64,000 bases of DNA, taken from NCBI RefSeq assembly GCF_013372105.1, contig NZ_CP053825.1, positions 1,054,001 through 1,118,000 of the forward strand. Reading direction: 5' to 3'. Shown one piece after another: positions 8,708 through 17,103 of this stretch (position 1 is the first letter of the stretch; every line of letters begins with the position of its first letter). The position numbers and the translations under genes are program-made. A model generated the notes under the pieces. It ran no database searches and was not told where the DNA came from. It worked only from the letters and a program-made list of their open reading frames with translations. This DNA comes from Campylobacter armoricus (GTDB lineage: Bacteria; Campylobacterota; Campylobacteria; Campylobacterales; Campylobacteraceae).

Positions 8708-9369
8708 CTATAGTGCCTTTTTTATATCATCTTTAGTTATTTTATTAAAGGTATTATTTATACCTGTTATAGTTCCTGCATTGTTAATAGCAGCTATAGA
8801 GCCAGTATTTTCTAAGCCTTGTTCCATAATAGCATTGTTATTATTTATAATAGCTTGCATTTGACTATTGTTTTCAAATTTGCTTAATAAATTACCATTA
8901 TTATCAAAGGCATTTATAGAACTAGTTTCATCTTTAGTTATTTCCATAGTGCCTTCATTTTTTACTAAATCTACTATGGAATTGTTTTTTAAATCTAAAT
9001 CAGTTTTAGCATTTTTATTGTTTGTAATAGAGCCTATTTTACTTTCATTATTTAATTTAATACCACCATTACCTATAATGCCTGAATTTTCTATAGAGCC
9101 TATAGTACTTTTATCAAGACTTATTCCTTTTTCTATAGTTCCATTATTTAAAATACTATTAATGTGAGATTGTTCTTTTAAGTCTATAGAGCCTTGAATA
9201 TTTTTTTGATTGTTTATAGAGCTAATATAAGATTTATTATTTAAAGATATATTACCACCTATGGTGTTTTTATTATAAACACTTCCATAAATGAAAGATT
9301 TATCTAAAGAGATATTACCTTTGATAGTTCCTTCATTAAGTATAGCTGTGCCACTTTCATCATATTTTA
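8708..9369 (-). pseudogene. Autotransporter, middle passenger segment
   Basis: Directly after the TAA at 9367, the -1 frame reads KYDESGTAILNEGTIKGN and goes on with the same repeat style (NNGTIEKG, IENSGIIGNGGI, NNAGTITGI) until TAG at 8708-8710. There is no ribosome-binding site at its head, and its first Met is 8947, deep in the repeats, so it is almost certainly part of the larger gene. The final codons are ATA AAA AAG GCA CTA TAG; a shift back by one base at the A run restores GTIGTIVNTG and the downstream segment. Confidence 0.65.
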
Positions 9370-10953
9370 GGCATCTTTTTCTTGTTTTAGGCTAGCTATG
9401 GTTGCGCCATTTTTTAAGTCAATAACATTACCATTATTTACAGAAGTTCCATTATTATTTACACCTATGGTTCCTTTATTATGTATGCCTGCTTTACCAC
9501 CTGCTATGAGAGCATTAGGACCATCTAATTGAATATAGTTTTTGACTTCTTGTTTAGCTCCATTTACATATATACCTGCACCATTTTTACCTAAAATAGT
9601 GCCTTTGTTAGTAATCGTTTCTATATAAGAAATTAAACTTTTATTGTTACCAAATTCTTGTATATTTATGCCATTTTTACCACCTATGATAGAACCTTCG
9701 TTGTTGATATTCTTTACTCTACCAATTTGCCCCCACTGAGCATATGTCATAATCCCATCAGTATTACCATATATCAAACCATTGTTTTTGTTATTAATTG
9801 TTTCAATACCTTTTTTATTAGTAGAATAAACTTTTATCCCAATTCCTTTTTCACTTGTAATGGTTCCAGAGTTTGATATTGTTATAATGTCTGCACCATT
9901 ATCAGTATCAATACCCGCATTATTCCCAGAAATCACTCCAGAATTTTCTATAAGTTTTGTATTATTAGTAATAAAAATTCCTCTATTACCACTATTAACA
10001 GCGCCTTTATTTATAATAGTATCTATAGCTCCTCCACCCCATAAACCTATCTCAATACCACCATTAATCACACCATTTTTATCATTGGTAATGCTTGAAA
10101 TCTTCCCTCCGATTACATTTATTTTCCCATTAATAGTGCCATGATTCATTAAATTTTGAATTACACTATTCTTATGATCAATAACTACGCCCCCTATAGT
10201 TCCCTTATTATCTATAGTTTTTATCGAGCCTTGATTTTGAACTTTAATTGCACTAATAAACCCACTATTATCCAAAGTTTCAATTACATTGTTGCTACCA
10301 TTAACACTTATACCATTACCTTTACCAGTTATAATTCCACTATTGGTAAGATTGTTTATAGTATTATTACTACCTTTAATTTCAATTCCATTAAAAGTAC
10401 CACTATTGATACTTCCACTATTAGTTATAGTAATATTATTATTGTTATTTCCTTCTACACTAATACCATTACCACTTTGATTATTTGTATTTGTAGAATC
10501 AATAGTTCCACTATTATTAATATTTACATTAGTAGCGCTGCCATTAATTAAAACTCCACTACCATATTTATTATTATTAGTTATACTTCCCTTATCTGTA
10601 ATGGTTAAAGTTCCACCATTATTACCACTTATAGTTACTCCATTATTTTGAGTGGTTTCTATAGTACAAATTGTTCCACTACAACCACCACCACTAATAT
10701 CTCTTGATATATTGCTTCTAGCATTAGCAATAGTTATACTACCATTAGAAACTTTATCATTAATAGTTGTAATACTAGCATTAGCACAGGTAGCTAAAAA
10801 AGATATAGTTGCTAAAGATAAAAAAGTTTTTTTAGTAAAAGAAAGATTATTATGTGTAATATGTTTGTTTAAAACAAACGAATTAAAAGAATTAGTTAAA
10901 GATGAAGTTTGGTTTGATTTAGAATCAATACCCCCCCCCGTGAAATAAGACAT
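9367..10953 (-). CDS. Autotransporter, N-terminal segment with G9 tract
   Basis: This 528-residue segment starts MSYFTGGG, where the three glycines are encoded by a G9 run; losing or gaining one G would shift the frame before the signal peptide, and no other in-frame Met precedes it. A hydrophobic stretch about residues 43-58 ending in ATCANA gives a probable signal peptidase I site after an extended N-terminus, as in large autotransporters. The rest is passenger with repeated ITNSG/INNSGTI units of roughly 20-25 residues. AAGGAG lies 8 bases before the ATG. The segment ends KQEKDA then TAA, after which the passenger resumes in another frame. At G9 the start is in the ON state. Confidence 0.75.
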   Translation of the reverse strand: MSYFTGGGIDSKSNQTSSLTNSFNSFVLNKHITHNNLSFTKKTFLSLATISFLATCANASITTINDKVSNGSITIANARSNISRDISGGGCSGTICTIETTQNNGVTISGNNGGTLTITDKGSITNNNKYGSGVLINGSATNVNINNSGTIDSTNTNNQSGNGISVEGNNNNNITITNSGSINSGTFNGIEIKGSNNTINNLTNSGIITGKGNGISVNGSNNVIETLDNSGFISAIKVQNQGSIKTIDNKGTIGGVVIDHKNSVIQNLMNHGTINGKINVIGGKISSITNDKNGVINGGIEIGLWGGGAIDTIINKGAVNSGNRGIFITNNTKLIENSGVISGNNAGIDTDNGADIITISNSGTITSEKGIGIKVYSTNKKGIETINNKNNGLIYGNTDGIMTYAQWGQIGRVKNINNEGSIIGGKNGINIQEFGNNKSLISYIETITNKGTILGKNGAGIYVNGAKQEVKNYIQLDGPNALIAGGKAGIHNKGTIGVNNNGTSVNNGNVIDLKNGATIASLKQEKDA

Positions 10954-11079
10954 ATAAACTCCTTAATTAATAAATGAATTTAAAATAAAATCGAAATTAT
11001 AATATCATTTATTAAATAAGTATTAAATATATCTTTTATATAGTGAAAGACTATATAGTCAATATGGGGGGGGGTATTG
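10926..11079. repeat. Inverted G9/C9 repeats flanking autotransporter promoter and start
   Basis: CAATACCCCCCCCC at 10926-10939 and its exact reverse complement GGGGGGGGGTATTG at 11066-11079 are perfect 14-bp inverted repeats, 126 bases apart. Between them lie the autotransporter start codon, Shine-Dalgarno and probable -10 box. The left copy is inside the autotransporter coding sequence; the right copy is non-coding, beginning 3 bases before the hemH stop codon's far side. The geometry fits either an invertible promoter segment or a relic of a duplicated contingency gene. Confidence 0.8.
10996..11001 (-). promoter_or_regulatory. Probable -10 box of the autotransporter
   Basis: TATAAT on the minus strand, preceded by T-rich sequence as usual for Campylobacter sigma-70 promoters, about 43 bases before the ATG. 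A perfect 12-bp palindrome GACTATATAGTC lies upstream at 11049-11060 and could be an operator. Confidence 0.5.
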
Positions 11080-11081
11080 GT

Positions 11082-11981
11082 TTAGGTTTGGTTTAAAATA
11101 AACTCTACAAATTCATCACTATCGTTAGGACAAGCAATAAGCTCATAATCGCTTTTTGCTAAGTGTCTGTACTCTATTCCAAGCTCAAAAATCGTTTCAG
11201 AACAATCTATGCAAAAAGATATAGGATAAATCAAAGCTTTTTCATCTAAATTTACTAAAATATCACTTGTATTTGGTTCAAGCCATTTTACCGGACCTAG
11301 CTTTGATTGATATGCTAGTAAAATTTGATCAAATTCATTTTTAAGTTTTTCTTTTAAAATGCTTACATGTTCTTGTATATGCTTTTCATATAAATCGCCT
11401 TTTTTGATTATGGAAAGTGGCAAAGAATGTGCGGAAAAAATCAAAGTTTTATAATCATATTCTTTCTTTTTTTCTAAAATATGCTTGATAATCATTTCAT
11501 TGTAAAGTTCATTTTTATAAAAAATATCAATGATCTTTATTTTAGCTGGATTTTGATTTTTTTTGAGTTCATTTTGTACTACTTCTAAAGAAGTGGTTAC
11601 TGTTGTTTTAGAATGATGAGGATACAAAGGAAATAAAATTATCTCATCATTTTTTTTAAAGCTGTATTTTGCAAAAACTTCATTAGCAAAAGGCGGAACA
11701 TATAAACTGATAAAATCAAATTTACATTCTCTGGTTTTAGAATTTAATTTATCACACAAACTTTGTGTGATTTCAGTAAGAGGAGATTTTCCACCCATTC
11801 TTTCATAGTTTTGTTTCATAACTTTTAGTCTTGATTTTCTTATCATAAAGGCTACAAATTTTCTTAAAAAAACATTTTTTATCCCTAAAATATAAGGATC
11901 ATTAAACATATTTTTTAAAAAAACTTCACACTCATCAAGCTCATTTACCCCGCCCATATTTAAAAAAAAGACATATTTCAT
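11082..11981 (-). CDS. hemH: Ferrochelatase
   Basis: A 299-residue protein of the HemH family, which inserts ferrous iron into protoporphyrin IX in the last step of heme synthesis. Visible blocks are the N-terminal FFLNMGGV, FPLYPHHSKTTVTT in the middle (usual pattern PLYPQ-S-TTGS), FSAHSLPLSIIKKGD (usual SAHSLP, carrying the metal-site histidine) and AYQSKLGPVKWLEP (usual YQS-GP-WL-P). The C-terminus has FCIDCSETIFELGIEY (usual DH-ETL-E-IEY, with the His replaced by Cys). It follows the oxidoreductase gene with a 3-base gap. Heme output fits the many cytochromes in this window. Confidence 0.93.
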   Translation of the reverse strand: MKYVFFLNMGGVNELDECEVFLKNMFNDPYILGIKNVFLRKFVAFMIRKSRLKVMKQNYERMGGKSPLTEITQSLCDKLNSKTRECKFDFISLYVPPFANEVFAKYSFKKNDEIILFPLYPHHSKTTVTTSLEVVQNELKKNQNPAKIKIIDIFYKNELYNEMIIKHILEKKKEYDYKTLIFSAHSLPLSIIKKGDLYEKHIQEHVSILKEKLKNEFDQILLAYQSKLGPVKWLEPNTSDILVNLDEKALIYPISFCIDCSETIFELGIEYRHLAKSDYELIACPNDSDEFVEFILNQT

Positions 11982-11984
11982 TAC

Positions 11985-12842
11985 TCAAGTACCTTCTAAA
12001 ATTTCTTGGACTCTTAAGGCATCTTCAATGCTAGCTAAATTTTTGCAAACCCCTTTTTGCAAAAGCTCAAAAAATGCTTCATGTTCAGCAAATAAAGGGG
12101 AATTTTCATATAAATTTGAAATTTTTTGCATATTAATGAAAAGTTCAAAATTTTTAAGATCAAGCTCATAGGTATGATTTTTACCTAAAATTTTAATATT
12201 TCTAATAATATGTTTTGCATTCCAACTATCATGGATATTTACTAAAATATTTTCTAGCTTTAAGCTTATCATTACCTCATCTTCAAATTTGTCATGATAA
12301 TAAGCTTTGTTTATATTTGCTTTTGAAATTTGTTTTTGACTTAAAAATCTTACCAAATCAATATCATGCACACTAAGATCACTCAAAACCCCAACATCAT
12401 TAATCCTTTGAGGGTAAGGTGAAATCCTTTGTATATTGATACTGATTATCTCATCTTTTTTGAGCTTTTCTTTTAGAGTTAAAACTGCAGGATTAAATCT
12501 CTCACAAAACCCTACCCCTACTCTGACTTTATTTTCTCTAGCTTTTTGTTCTAAAGTTAAAATTTCATCTAAATTTAAAGCTAGAGGTTTTTCAATTAAG
12601 ACATTTTTCACCTTAGAAAAAAGTTTTAAAGCTATTTCTAAATGCGTACATGTAGGTGTAGCTATGATAACCCCATCTAGCTTTTGCTCTAAAAAACTTT
12701 CGAAATTTTTATGTAAAAAATGGTTAAAATTATCCTTGCAAAAAGGATCATAAAGATGAATTTCTTTTACTTTTAAATTACGCTCAAGTTCTCTTAAATG
12801 GTTTTTACCCATTTTACCAAGGCCTATAAGCCCTATCTTCAT
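11985..12842 (-). CDS. Gfo/Idh/MocA-family NAD(P)-dependent oxidoreductase
   Basis: A 285-residue Rossmann dehydrogenase: GLIGLGKMGKNH at residues 4-15 binds the dinucleotide, VLIEKPLAL about residues 90-98 carries the family's EKP motif, and the C-terminal half is the alpha/beta substrate domain with SDLSVHDIDLVRFL. The family oxidises or reduces sugars and nucleotide-sugars. Its start overlaps the aminotransferase stop by 4 bases, so the two are coupled and probably act in sequence on one sugar: oxidation to a keto-sugar, then transamination. Substrate unknown. Confidence 0.87.
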   Translation of the reverse strand: MKIGLIGLGKMGKNHLRELERNLKVKEIHLYDPFCKDNFNHFLHKNFESFLEQKLDGVIIATPTCTHLEIALKLFSKVKNVLIEKPLALNLDEILTLEQKARENKVRVGVGFCERFNPAVLTLKEKLKKDEIISINIQRISPYPQRINDVGVLSDLSVHDIDLVRFLSQKQISKANINKAYYHDKFEDEVMISLKLENILVNIHDSWNAKHIIRNIKILGKNHTYELDLKNFELFINMQKISNLYENSPLFAEHEAFFELLQKGVCKNLASIEDALRVQEILEGT

Positions 12843-13921
12843 TTAAAAGCCTCAATCACTCTTATCTGGTGTTCTTCTTTTAAAAATGCACTCATAGGTA
12901 AGGACAAAATTTCATCACTTAAAAGCTCTGTGTTTGGTAAATCACCTCTCTTATAAGCAAGATAATCAAAAGCTTCTTGTAAATGAAGCCCTAAAGGATA
13001 ATGCACTGCAGTAGGTATGCCTTGCTCTTGTAATTTTTGCATAAATTTTTCCCTATTTTTTACACGCACGCTATATTGAGCCTGGGCACTCACAAAATCA
13101 TTTTTTCTTGGCGGTAAAATACAATTTTTTAAATTTTCATCATAAATTTTAGCTATTTGTTCTCTTTTGCTAATCTCTTTATCTAAATATTTTAATTTCA
13201 CATTTAAAACAGCTGCTTGTATAGTATCAAGCCTCCCATTTATACCTATATATTTGTGTTTATACCTTTGAATTTGTCCATGATTTAAATAAATTTTTAT
13301 TTTTTGTGCTAGTTCATCATCTTGAGTAAAAATCGCCCCACCATCTCCATAAGCACCTAAAGGTTTAGATGGAAAAAAGCTTGTGCAAGATATATCGGCT
13401 ATAGCACATGATTTTACGCCTTTTTGACTAGCACCAAAACTTTGTGCGCCATCTTCTATCAAAGCAATGTTGTGATTTTTACAAAGTTCTTTTAAAGCAA
13501 ACATATCAGGCATAAGACCAAAAATACTCACAGCAATTACTGCTTTAGTTTTAGGTGTGATAGCTTTTTGAATTTTTTGCAAATCAAGATTATAGTCTTT
13601 AAAATCAATATCCACAAAAACAGGCTTAGCACCTATCAAAGCCACCATTTCAGCTGTAGCTATAAAAGTAAAACTTGGCACTACAACCTCATCATCTTTA
13701 CCTACTCCTAAAGCCATCAAAGCTAAAAAAAGCGCACTTGTACCACTTGAACAACCCATAGCATGTTTTATACCTACATATTTGGCTAAATTTGATTCAA
13801 ATTCTTCAAGCTTTACACCACCTATAAAAGAAGAATTTTGTATAACTTCACTTATGGCTTCATCAATTTCTATTTTATAAGCATTATATTGAGCATTTAA
13901 GTCTATAAAAGGAATTTTCAT
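12839..13921 (-). CDS. DegT/DnrJ/EryC1/StrS-family PLP aminotransferase
   Basis: A 360-residue sugar aminotransferase. The start IPFIDLNAQY is typical of the family. GCSSGTSALFLAL (56-68) binds the PLP phosphate, EDGAQSFGA (156-164) supplies the Asp and Gln around the ring, and SFFPSKPLGAYGDGG (181-195) contains the Schiff-base lysine K186. Such enzymes aminate keto nucleotide-sugars for surface glycans. It is divergent from alaS and coupled to the Gfo/Idh gene. No acyltransferase or glycosyltransferase lies nearby, so the product's destination is unknown. Confidence 0.9.
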   Translation of the reverse strand: MKIPFIDLNAQYNAYKIEIDEAISEVIQNSSFIGGVKLEEFESNLAKYVGIKHAMGCSSGTSALFLALMALGVGKDDEVVVPSFTFIATAEMVALIGAKPVFVDIDFKDYNLDLQKIQKAITPKTKAVIAVSIFGLMPDMFALKELCKNHNIALIEDGAQSFGASQKGVKSCAIADISCTSFFPSKPLGAYGDGGAIFTQDDELAQKIKIYLNHGQIQRYKHKYIGINGRLDTIQAAVLNVKLKYLDKEISKREQIAKIYDENLKNCILPPRKNDFVSAQAQYSVRVKNREKFMQKLQEQGIPTAVHYPLGLHLQEAFDYLAYKRGDLPNTELLSDEILSLPMSAFLKEEHQIRVIEAFK

Positions 13922-14023
13922 CTTAGTAACCTTGTAAATTAAAATTGTGATTATAAGATAGTTTTACTTAATTTAAAGTATTTTTGGTATTATTTTAAGC
14001 AAAAAAATCAGCTAGGAAAACCT

Positions 14024-16561
14024 ATGGATATAAGAAAAGAATATTTAGAATTTTTTAAATCAAAAGGACACGAAATTACACCTTCAAGTCCTTTGGTTCC
14101 TGATGATGCGAGTTTGCTTTTTACTAATGCGGGTATGGTGCCTTTTAAAAGCATATTTACAGGTGAGATACCACGCCCAAACCCTCCTCGCAAAACAAGT
14201 TGCCAAACTTGTATAAGAGCTGGTGGTAAGCATAATGACTTAGATAATGTAGGCTACACAGCACGCCATCACACATTTTTTGAAATGCTTGGGAATTTTA
14301 GTTTTGGAGATTACTTTAAAGAAGAAGCTATTGCTTATGCTTGGGAATTTGTAACTGAAATTTTAAAACTTCCTAAAGATAGACTTTATGTAACCGTCCA
14401 TGAAAATGACGATGAGGCTTATAAGCTGTGGCAAAAACATATAGAAAAAGAAAGAATTTATAAATTTGGTGATAAAGATAATTTTTGGCAAATGGGCGAT
14501 ACTGGACCATGTGGGCCTTGTAGTGAAATTTTTTACGATCAAGGAAGTGAGCATTTTAATTCTAGTGAAGATTATATGGGTGGTGATGGAGATAGGTTTT
14601 TAGAAATTTGGAATCTAGTTTTTATGCAGTATGAAAGAAGCACAGATGGCACACTAAGTCCTTTACCAAAGCCAAGCATTGATACAGGTATGGGACTTGA
14701 AAGAGTTAGTGCTATAAAAGAAGGAAAATTTAGTAATTTTGATAGTTCTTTATTTATGCCTATCATAGAAAAAATAGCAAAACTTTGTGGTAAAACTTAT
14801 ACCTATGAAAGTGGAGCTAGCTTTAGAGTAATAGCTGATCATATAAGATCGAGTGTATTTTTACTAGCTCAAGGGGTTGGCTTTGATAAAGAAGGTAGAG
14901 GTTATGTTTTAAGAAGAATTTTACGCCGTGCATTAAGACATGGGTATTTACTAGGATTTAAAAAACCTTTTATGTATGAGCTTGTAGATGTGGTTTGTGA
15001 ATTAATGGGCGAACATTATACCTACTTAAACGAAAAAAAAGAATTTATTAAAGAGCAAATCAAACTAGAAGAAGAAAGATTTTTAAGTACTATTGAAAAT
15101 GGCATAGAAATTTTTAACGAAGAGCTTAAAAACACTAAAGATATTTTTAGCGGTGAAGTAGCTTTTAAGCTTTATGATACCTATGGTTTTCCACTTGATT
15201 TAACTGCTGATATGCTAAGAGAAAAAAATATCAGTGTAGATGAGGCTAAATTTAATACTTTAATGCAAGAACAAAAAGATAGAGCCAAAGCTTCTTGGAA
15301 AGGAAGCGGAGATAAGGCAATTAGTGGGGATTTTAAAATTTTACTTGAAAAATTTGGCAAAAATACCTTTAGTGGATATGAAAACTATAAAGAAAAAACT
15401 AAAATTCTAGCAATTTTAGATGAAAATTTTAAAACTATACCTGAAGCTAAAAATGGAAAAATAGTATGGCTAATGCTTGAAAAAACTCCATTTTATGCAA
15501 CAAGTGGTGGGCAAAGTGCTGATATAGGATTTATCAACGAGAGTGAAGTTTTAGATACGCAAAAATTCTTTGATATTAATCTAAGCCAGGTTAAACTAAA
15601 ACAAGATATAAAAACCAACGATGAAATTATAGCTTATATAGATACAAAAAAAAGAGAGCAAATCGCAAGACACCATAGTGCAACACATTTATTGCATCAT
15701 GCTCTAAGAGAAATTCTTGGCTCGCATATAAGTCAAGCAGGCTCTTTAGTAGAATACAATAAACTAAGATTTGATTTTACTCATCCAAAAGCCCTAAACA
15801 AAGAAGAATTAAACAAAATAGAAACTTTAGTAAATACTTACATTATGGAAGCAAATGAAGCTAAGATTGAAATTTTAGATTTAGAAGAAGCTAAAAAAAG
15901 CGGTGCTATAGCTTTATTTAGTGAAAAATATCAAGATAAGGTAAGAGTTTTAACACTAGGAGCTAGCAAAGAACTTTGCGGTGGAACTCATGTAAAAAAT
16001 AGTTCAGAGATTGGCAGTTTTTACATAGTAAAAGAAAGCGGTGTTAGTGCTGGAGTTAGAAGAATAGAAGCAGTAGTTAGCAAAGCTGCTCTTGATTATG
16101 TTAATGAAAATCTAAAAGAACTTAATCAAGCTAAAGAAGAATTAAAAACTCATGATATTTTAAGCTATGTTGCAAAATTAAAAAATGAAATCACAAATTT
16201 AAAAAATGAGTTAAAAAACTCCAGCAAAGCAGACTTAAATTCAAAAGAACTCAACGGAACTATCTATTGTGTGCAAAAAATAGATAGTGGCGATATAAAA
16301 ACTATGATTGATGAGTTTAAAAACAAATCTAACAAGGCAGTGATTTTGCTTTTACAAGAAAAAGAAGGCAAAATCACCATAGCAGCAGGAGTAAAAGAAG
16401 CTCCATTAAAAGCAGGAAATTTAGTAAAAGAAATTGCTCAAATCTTAGGTGGAAATGGTGGTGGAAGAGATGATTTTGCTACTGCAGGTGGTAAAGACAT
16501 AAGCAAAATAGATCAAGCATTAAATCATGCTAAAAAAATCATAGAAGAAAGTCTTGCTTAA
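14024..16561 (+). CDS. alaS: Alanyl-tRNA synthetase
   Basis: An 845-residue class II synthetase of normal length. The N-terminal catalytic core has [10 protein letters not shown] and [27 protein letters not shown]; the editing domain has HSATH (551-555) with the paired CGGTH (652-656) that binds zinc; the C-terminal domain ends in [15 protein letters not shown], the family's glycine-rich C-Ala motif. It charges tRNA-Ala and clears mischarged Ser/Gly. AGGAAAA precedes the start. The TAA stop shares one base with the maf start (TAATG). Confidence 0.98.
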   Translation: MDIRKEYLEFFKSKGHEITPSSPLVPDDASLLFTNAGMVPFKSIFTGEIPRPNPPRKTSCQTCIRAGGKHNDLDNVGYTARHHTFFEMLGNFSFGDYFKEEAIAYAWEFVTEILKLPKDRLYVTVHENDDEAYKLWQKHIEKERIYKFGDKDNFWQMGDTGPCGPCSEIFYDQGSEHFNSSEDYMGGDGDRFLEIWNLVFMQYERSTDGTLSPLPKPSIDTGMGLERVSAIKEGKFSNFDSSLFMPIIEKIAKLCGKTYTYESGASFRVIADHIRSSVFLLAQGVGFDKEGRGYVLRRILRRALRHGYLLGFKKPFMYELVDVVCELMGEHYTYLNEKKEFIKEQIKLEEERFLSTIENGIEIFNEELKNTKDIFSGEVAFKLYDTYGFPLDLTADMLREKNISVDEAKFNTLMQEQKDRAKASWKGSGDKAISGDFKILLEKFGKNTFSGYENYKEKTKILAILDENFKTIPEAKNGKIVWLMLEKTPFYATSGGQSADIGFINESEVLDTQKFFDINLSQVKLKQDIKTNDEIIAYIDTKKREQIARHHSATHLLHHALREILGSHISQAGSLVEYNKLRFDFTHPKALNKEELNKIETLVNTYIMEANEAKIEILDLEEAKKSGAIALFSEKYQDKVRVLTLGASKELCGGTHVKNSSEIGSFYIVKESGVSAGVRRIEAVVSKAALDYVNENLKELNQAKEELKTHDILSYVAKLKNEITNLKNELKNSSKADLNSKELNGTIYCVQKIDSGDIKTMIDEFKNKSNKAVILLLQEKEGKITIAAGVKEAPLKAGNLVKEIAQILGGNGGGRDDFATAGGKDISKIDQALNHAKKIIEESLA

Positions 16562-17103
16562 TGCTTTATCTAGCTTCAAGTTCGCCATCACGAGCTACTT
16601 TACTAAAAGAAGCAAACATAGCTTTTAAACAAATTATAATCAACTATGATGAAAACTTGGTTAAAAAAGAAAAACCTAGCTCTTATGTGCAAAAAATCGT
16701 TTTAGAAAAAGAAAAGCAGTTTTTTGCGCAATATCCTAATTTTAAAAATGTTTTACTTGCTGATAGTATAGTTTGTGTTGAAAATGAAATTCTAACAAAA
16801 GCTAAAGATGATGAAGAAGCATTTAGAATGTTAAATATGCAAAATGGAAAAAACATTAGTGTTTTAAGTGCTATGATTTTAATTTTAGAGAATAAAAAAA
16901 TTTACAATCTCAGCAAGTGTGATTTAATCTTAGATAAATTTAACTCAAAAGATATGCAAGAATACATAGATTCAAAACTTTATAAAGGCAAAGCTGGAGC
17001 AGTAATGTGTGAGGGATTTCATAAAAAATACATCAAAAAAATCATAGGCCACCAAAGCACTGCTTTTGGGCTTAACATAGAACTTTTGAAAGCTTTCTTA
17101 TGA
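16561..17103 (+). CDS. maf: Maf-family nucleoside triphosphate pyrophosphatase
   Basis: A 180-residue Maf/YhdE protein. It has the N-terminal signature LASSSPSRATLL (residues 4-15), an acidic LLADSIV block (about 66-72) in place of the usual ADT-V, and a C-terminal GKAGAVMCEGF region. Maf proteins hydrolyse non-canonical or modified NTPs to NMP and pyrophosphate. Start and stop are both coupled: TAATG with alaS and ATGA with the following PBP gene. The usual -ADTVV- Thr is Ser here, a conservative change. Confidence 0.92.
   Translation: MLYLASSSPSRATLLKEANIAFKQIIINYDENLVKKEKPSSYVQKIVLEKEKQFFAQYPNFKNVLLADSIVCVENEILTKAKDDEEAFRMLNMQNGKNISVLSAMILILENKKIYNLSKCDLILDKFNSKDMQEYIDSKLYKGKAGAVMCEGFHKKYIKKIIGHQSTAFGLNIELLKAFL

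Larger units (their letters stand above)
6969..10953 (-). pseudogene. Phase-variable autotransporter, full locus, two internal frame breaks
   Basis: Read as a whole, this locus encodes about 1,325 residues: a long signal peptide, an Asn/Gly/Thr-rich passenger of repeated NSGTI-like units (a beta-helix pattern) and a C-terminal autotransporter beta-barrel ending in an aromatic residue. It is not open throughout. The first segment (10953-9367) ends at a TAA, the homologous passenger continues in the -1 frame (about 9390-8708), and after a TAG it continues in the next -1 frame to 6969. The second break lies at an A6 run (8718-8723) reading A AAA AAG. A G9 run (10931-10939) follows the fifth codon and is in frame. 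Either a decayed or switched-off adhesin, or sequencing errors in homopolymers. CapA-like autotransporters of Campylobacter are the nearest family I can name. Confidence 0.8.

Noticed and set aside
8868-10948. Several plus-strand frames opposite the autotransporter
   Set aside because: They are antisense to the repetitive passenger, hydrophobic only because of its Asn/Ile/Thr codons, and lack start signals.
10936-10953. Alternative autotransporter start after the G tract
   Set aside because: No in-frame ATG, GTG or TTG with a ribosome site occurs between the G9 tract and the signal peptide, so the tract does control the frame.
11066-11074. Second G9 tract read as part of hemH
   Set aside because: HemH ends with TAA at 11082-11084 on the minus strand, so the tract is outside the coding sequence; a complete C-terminus lies before it.
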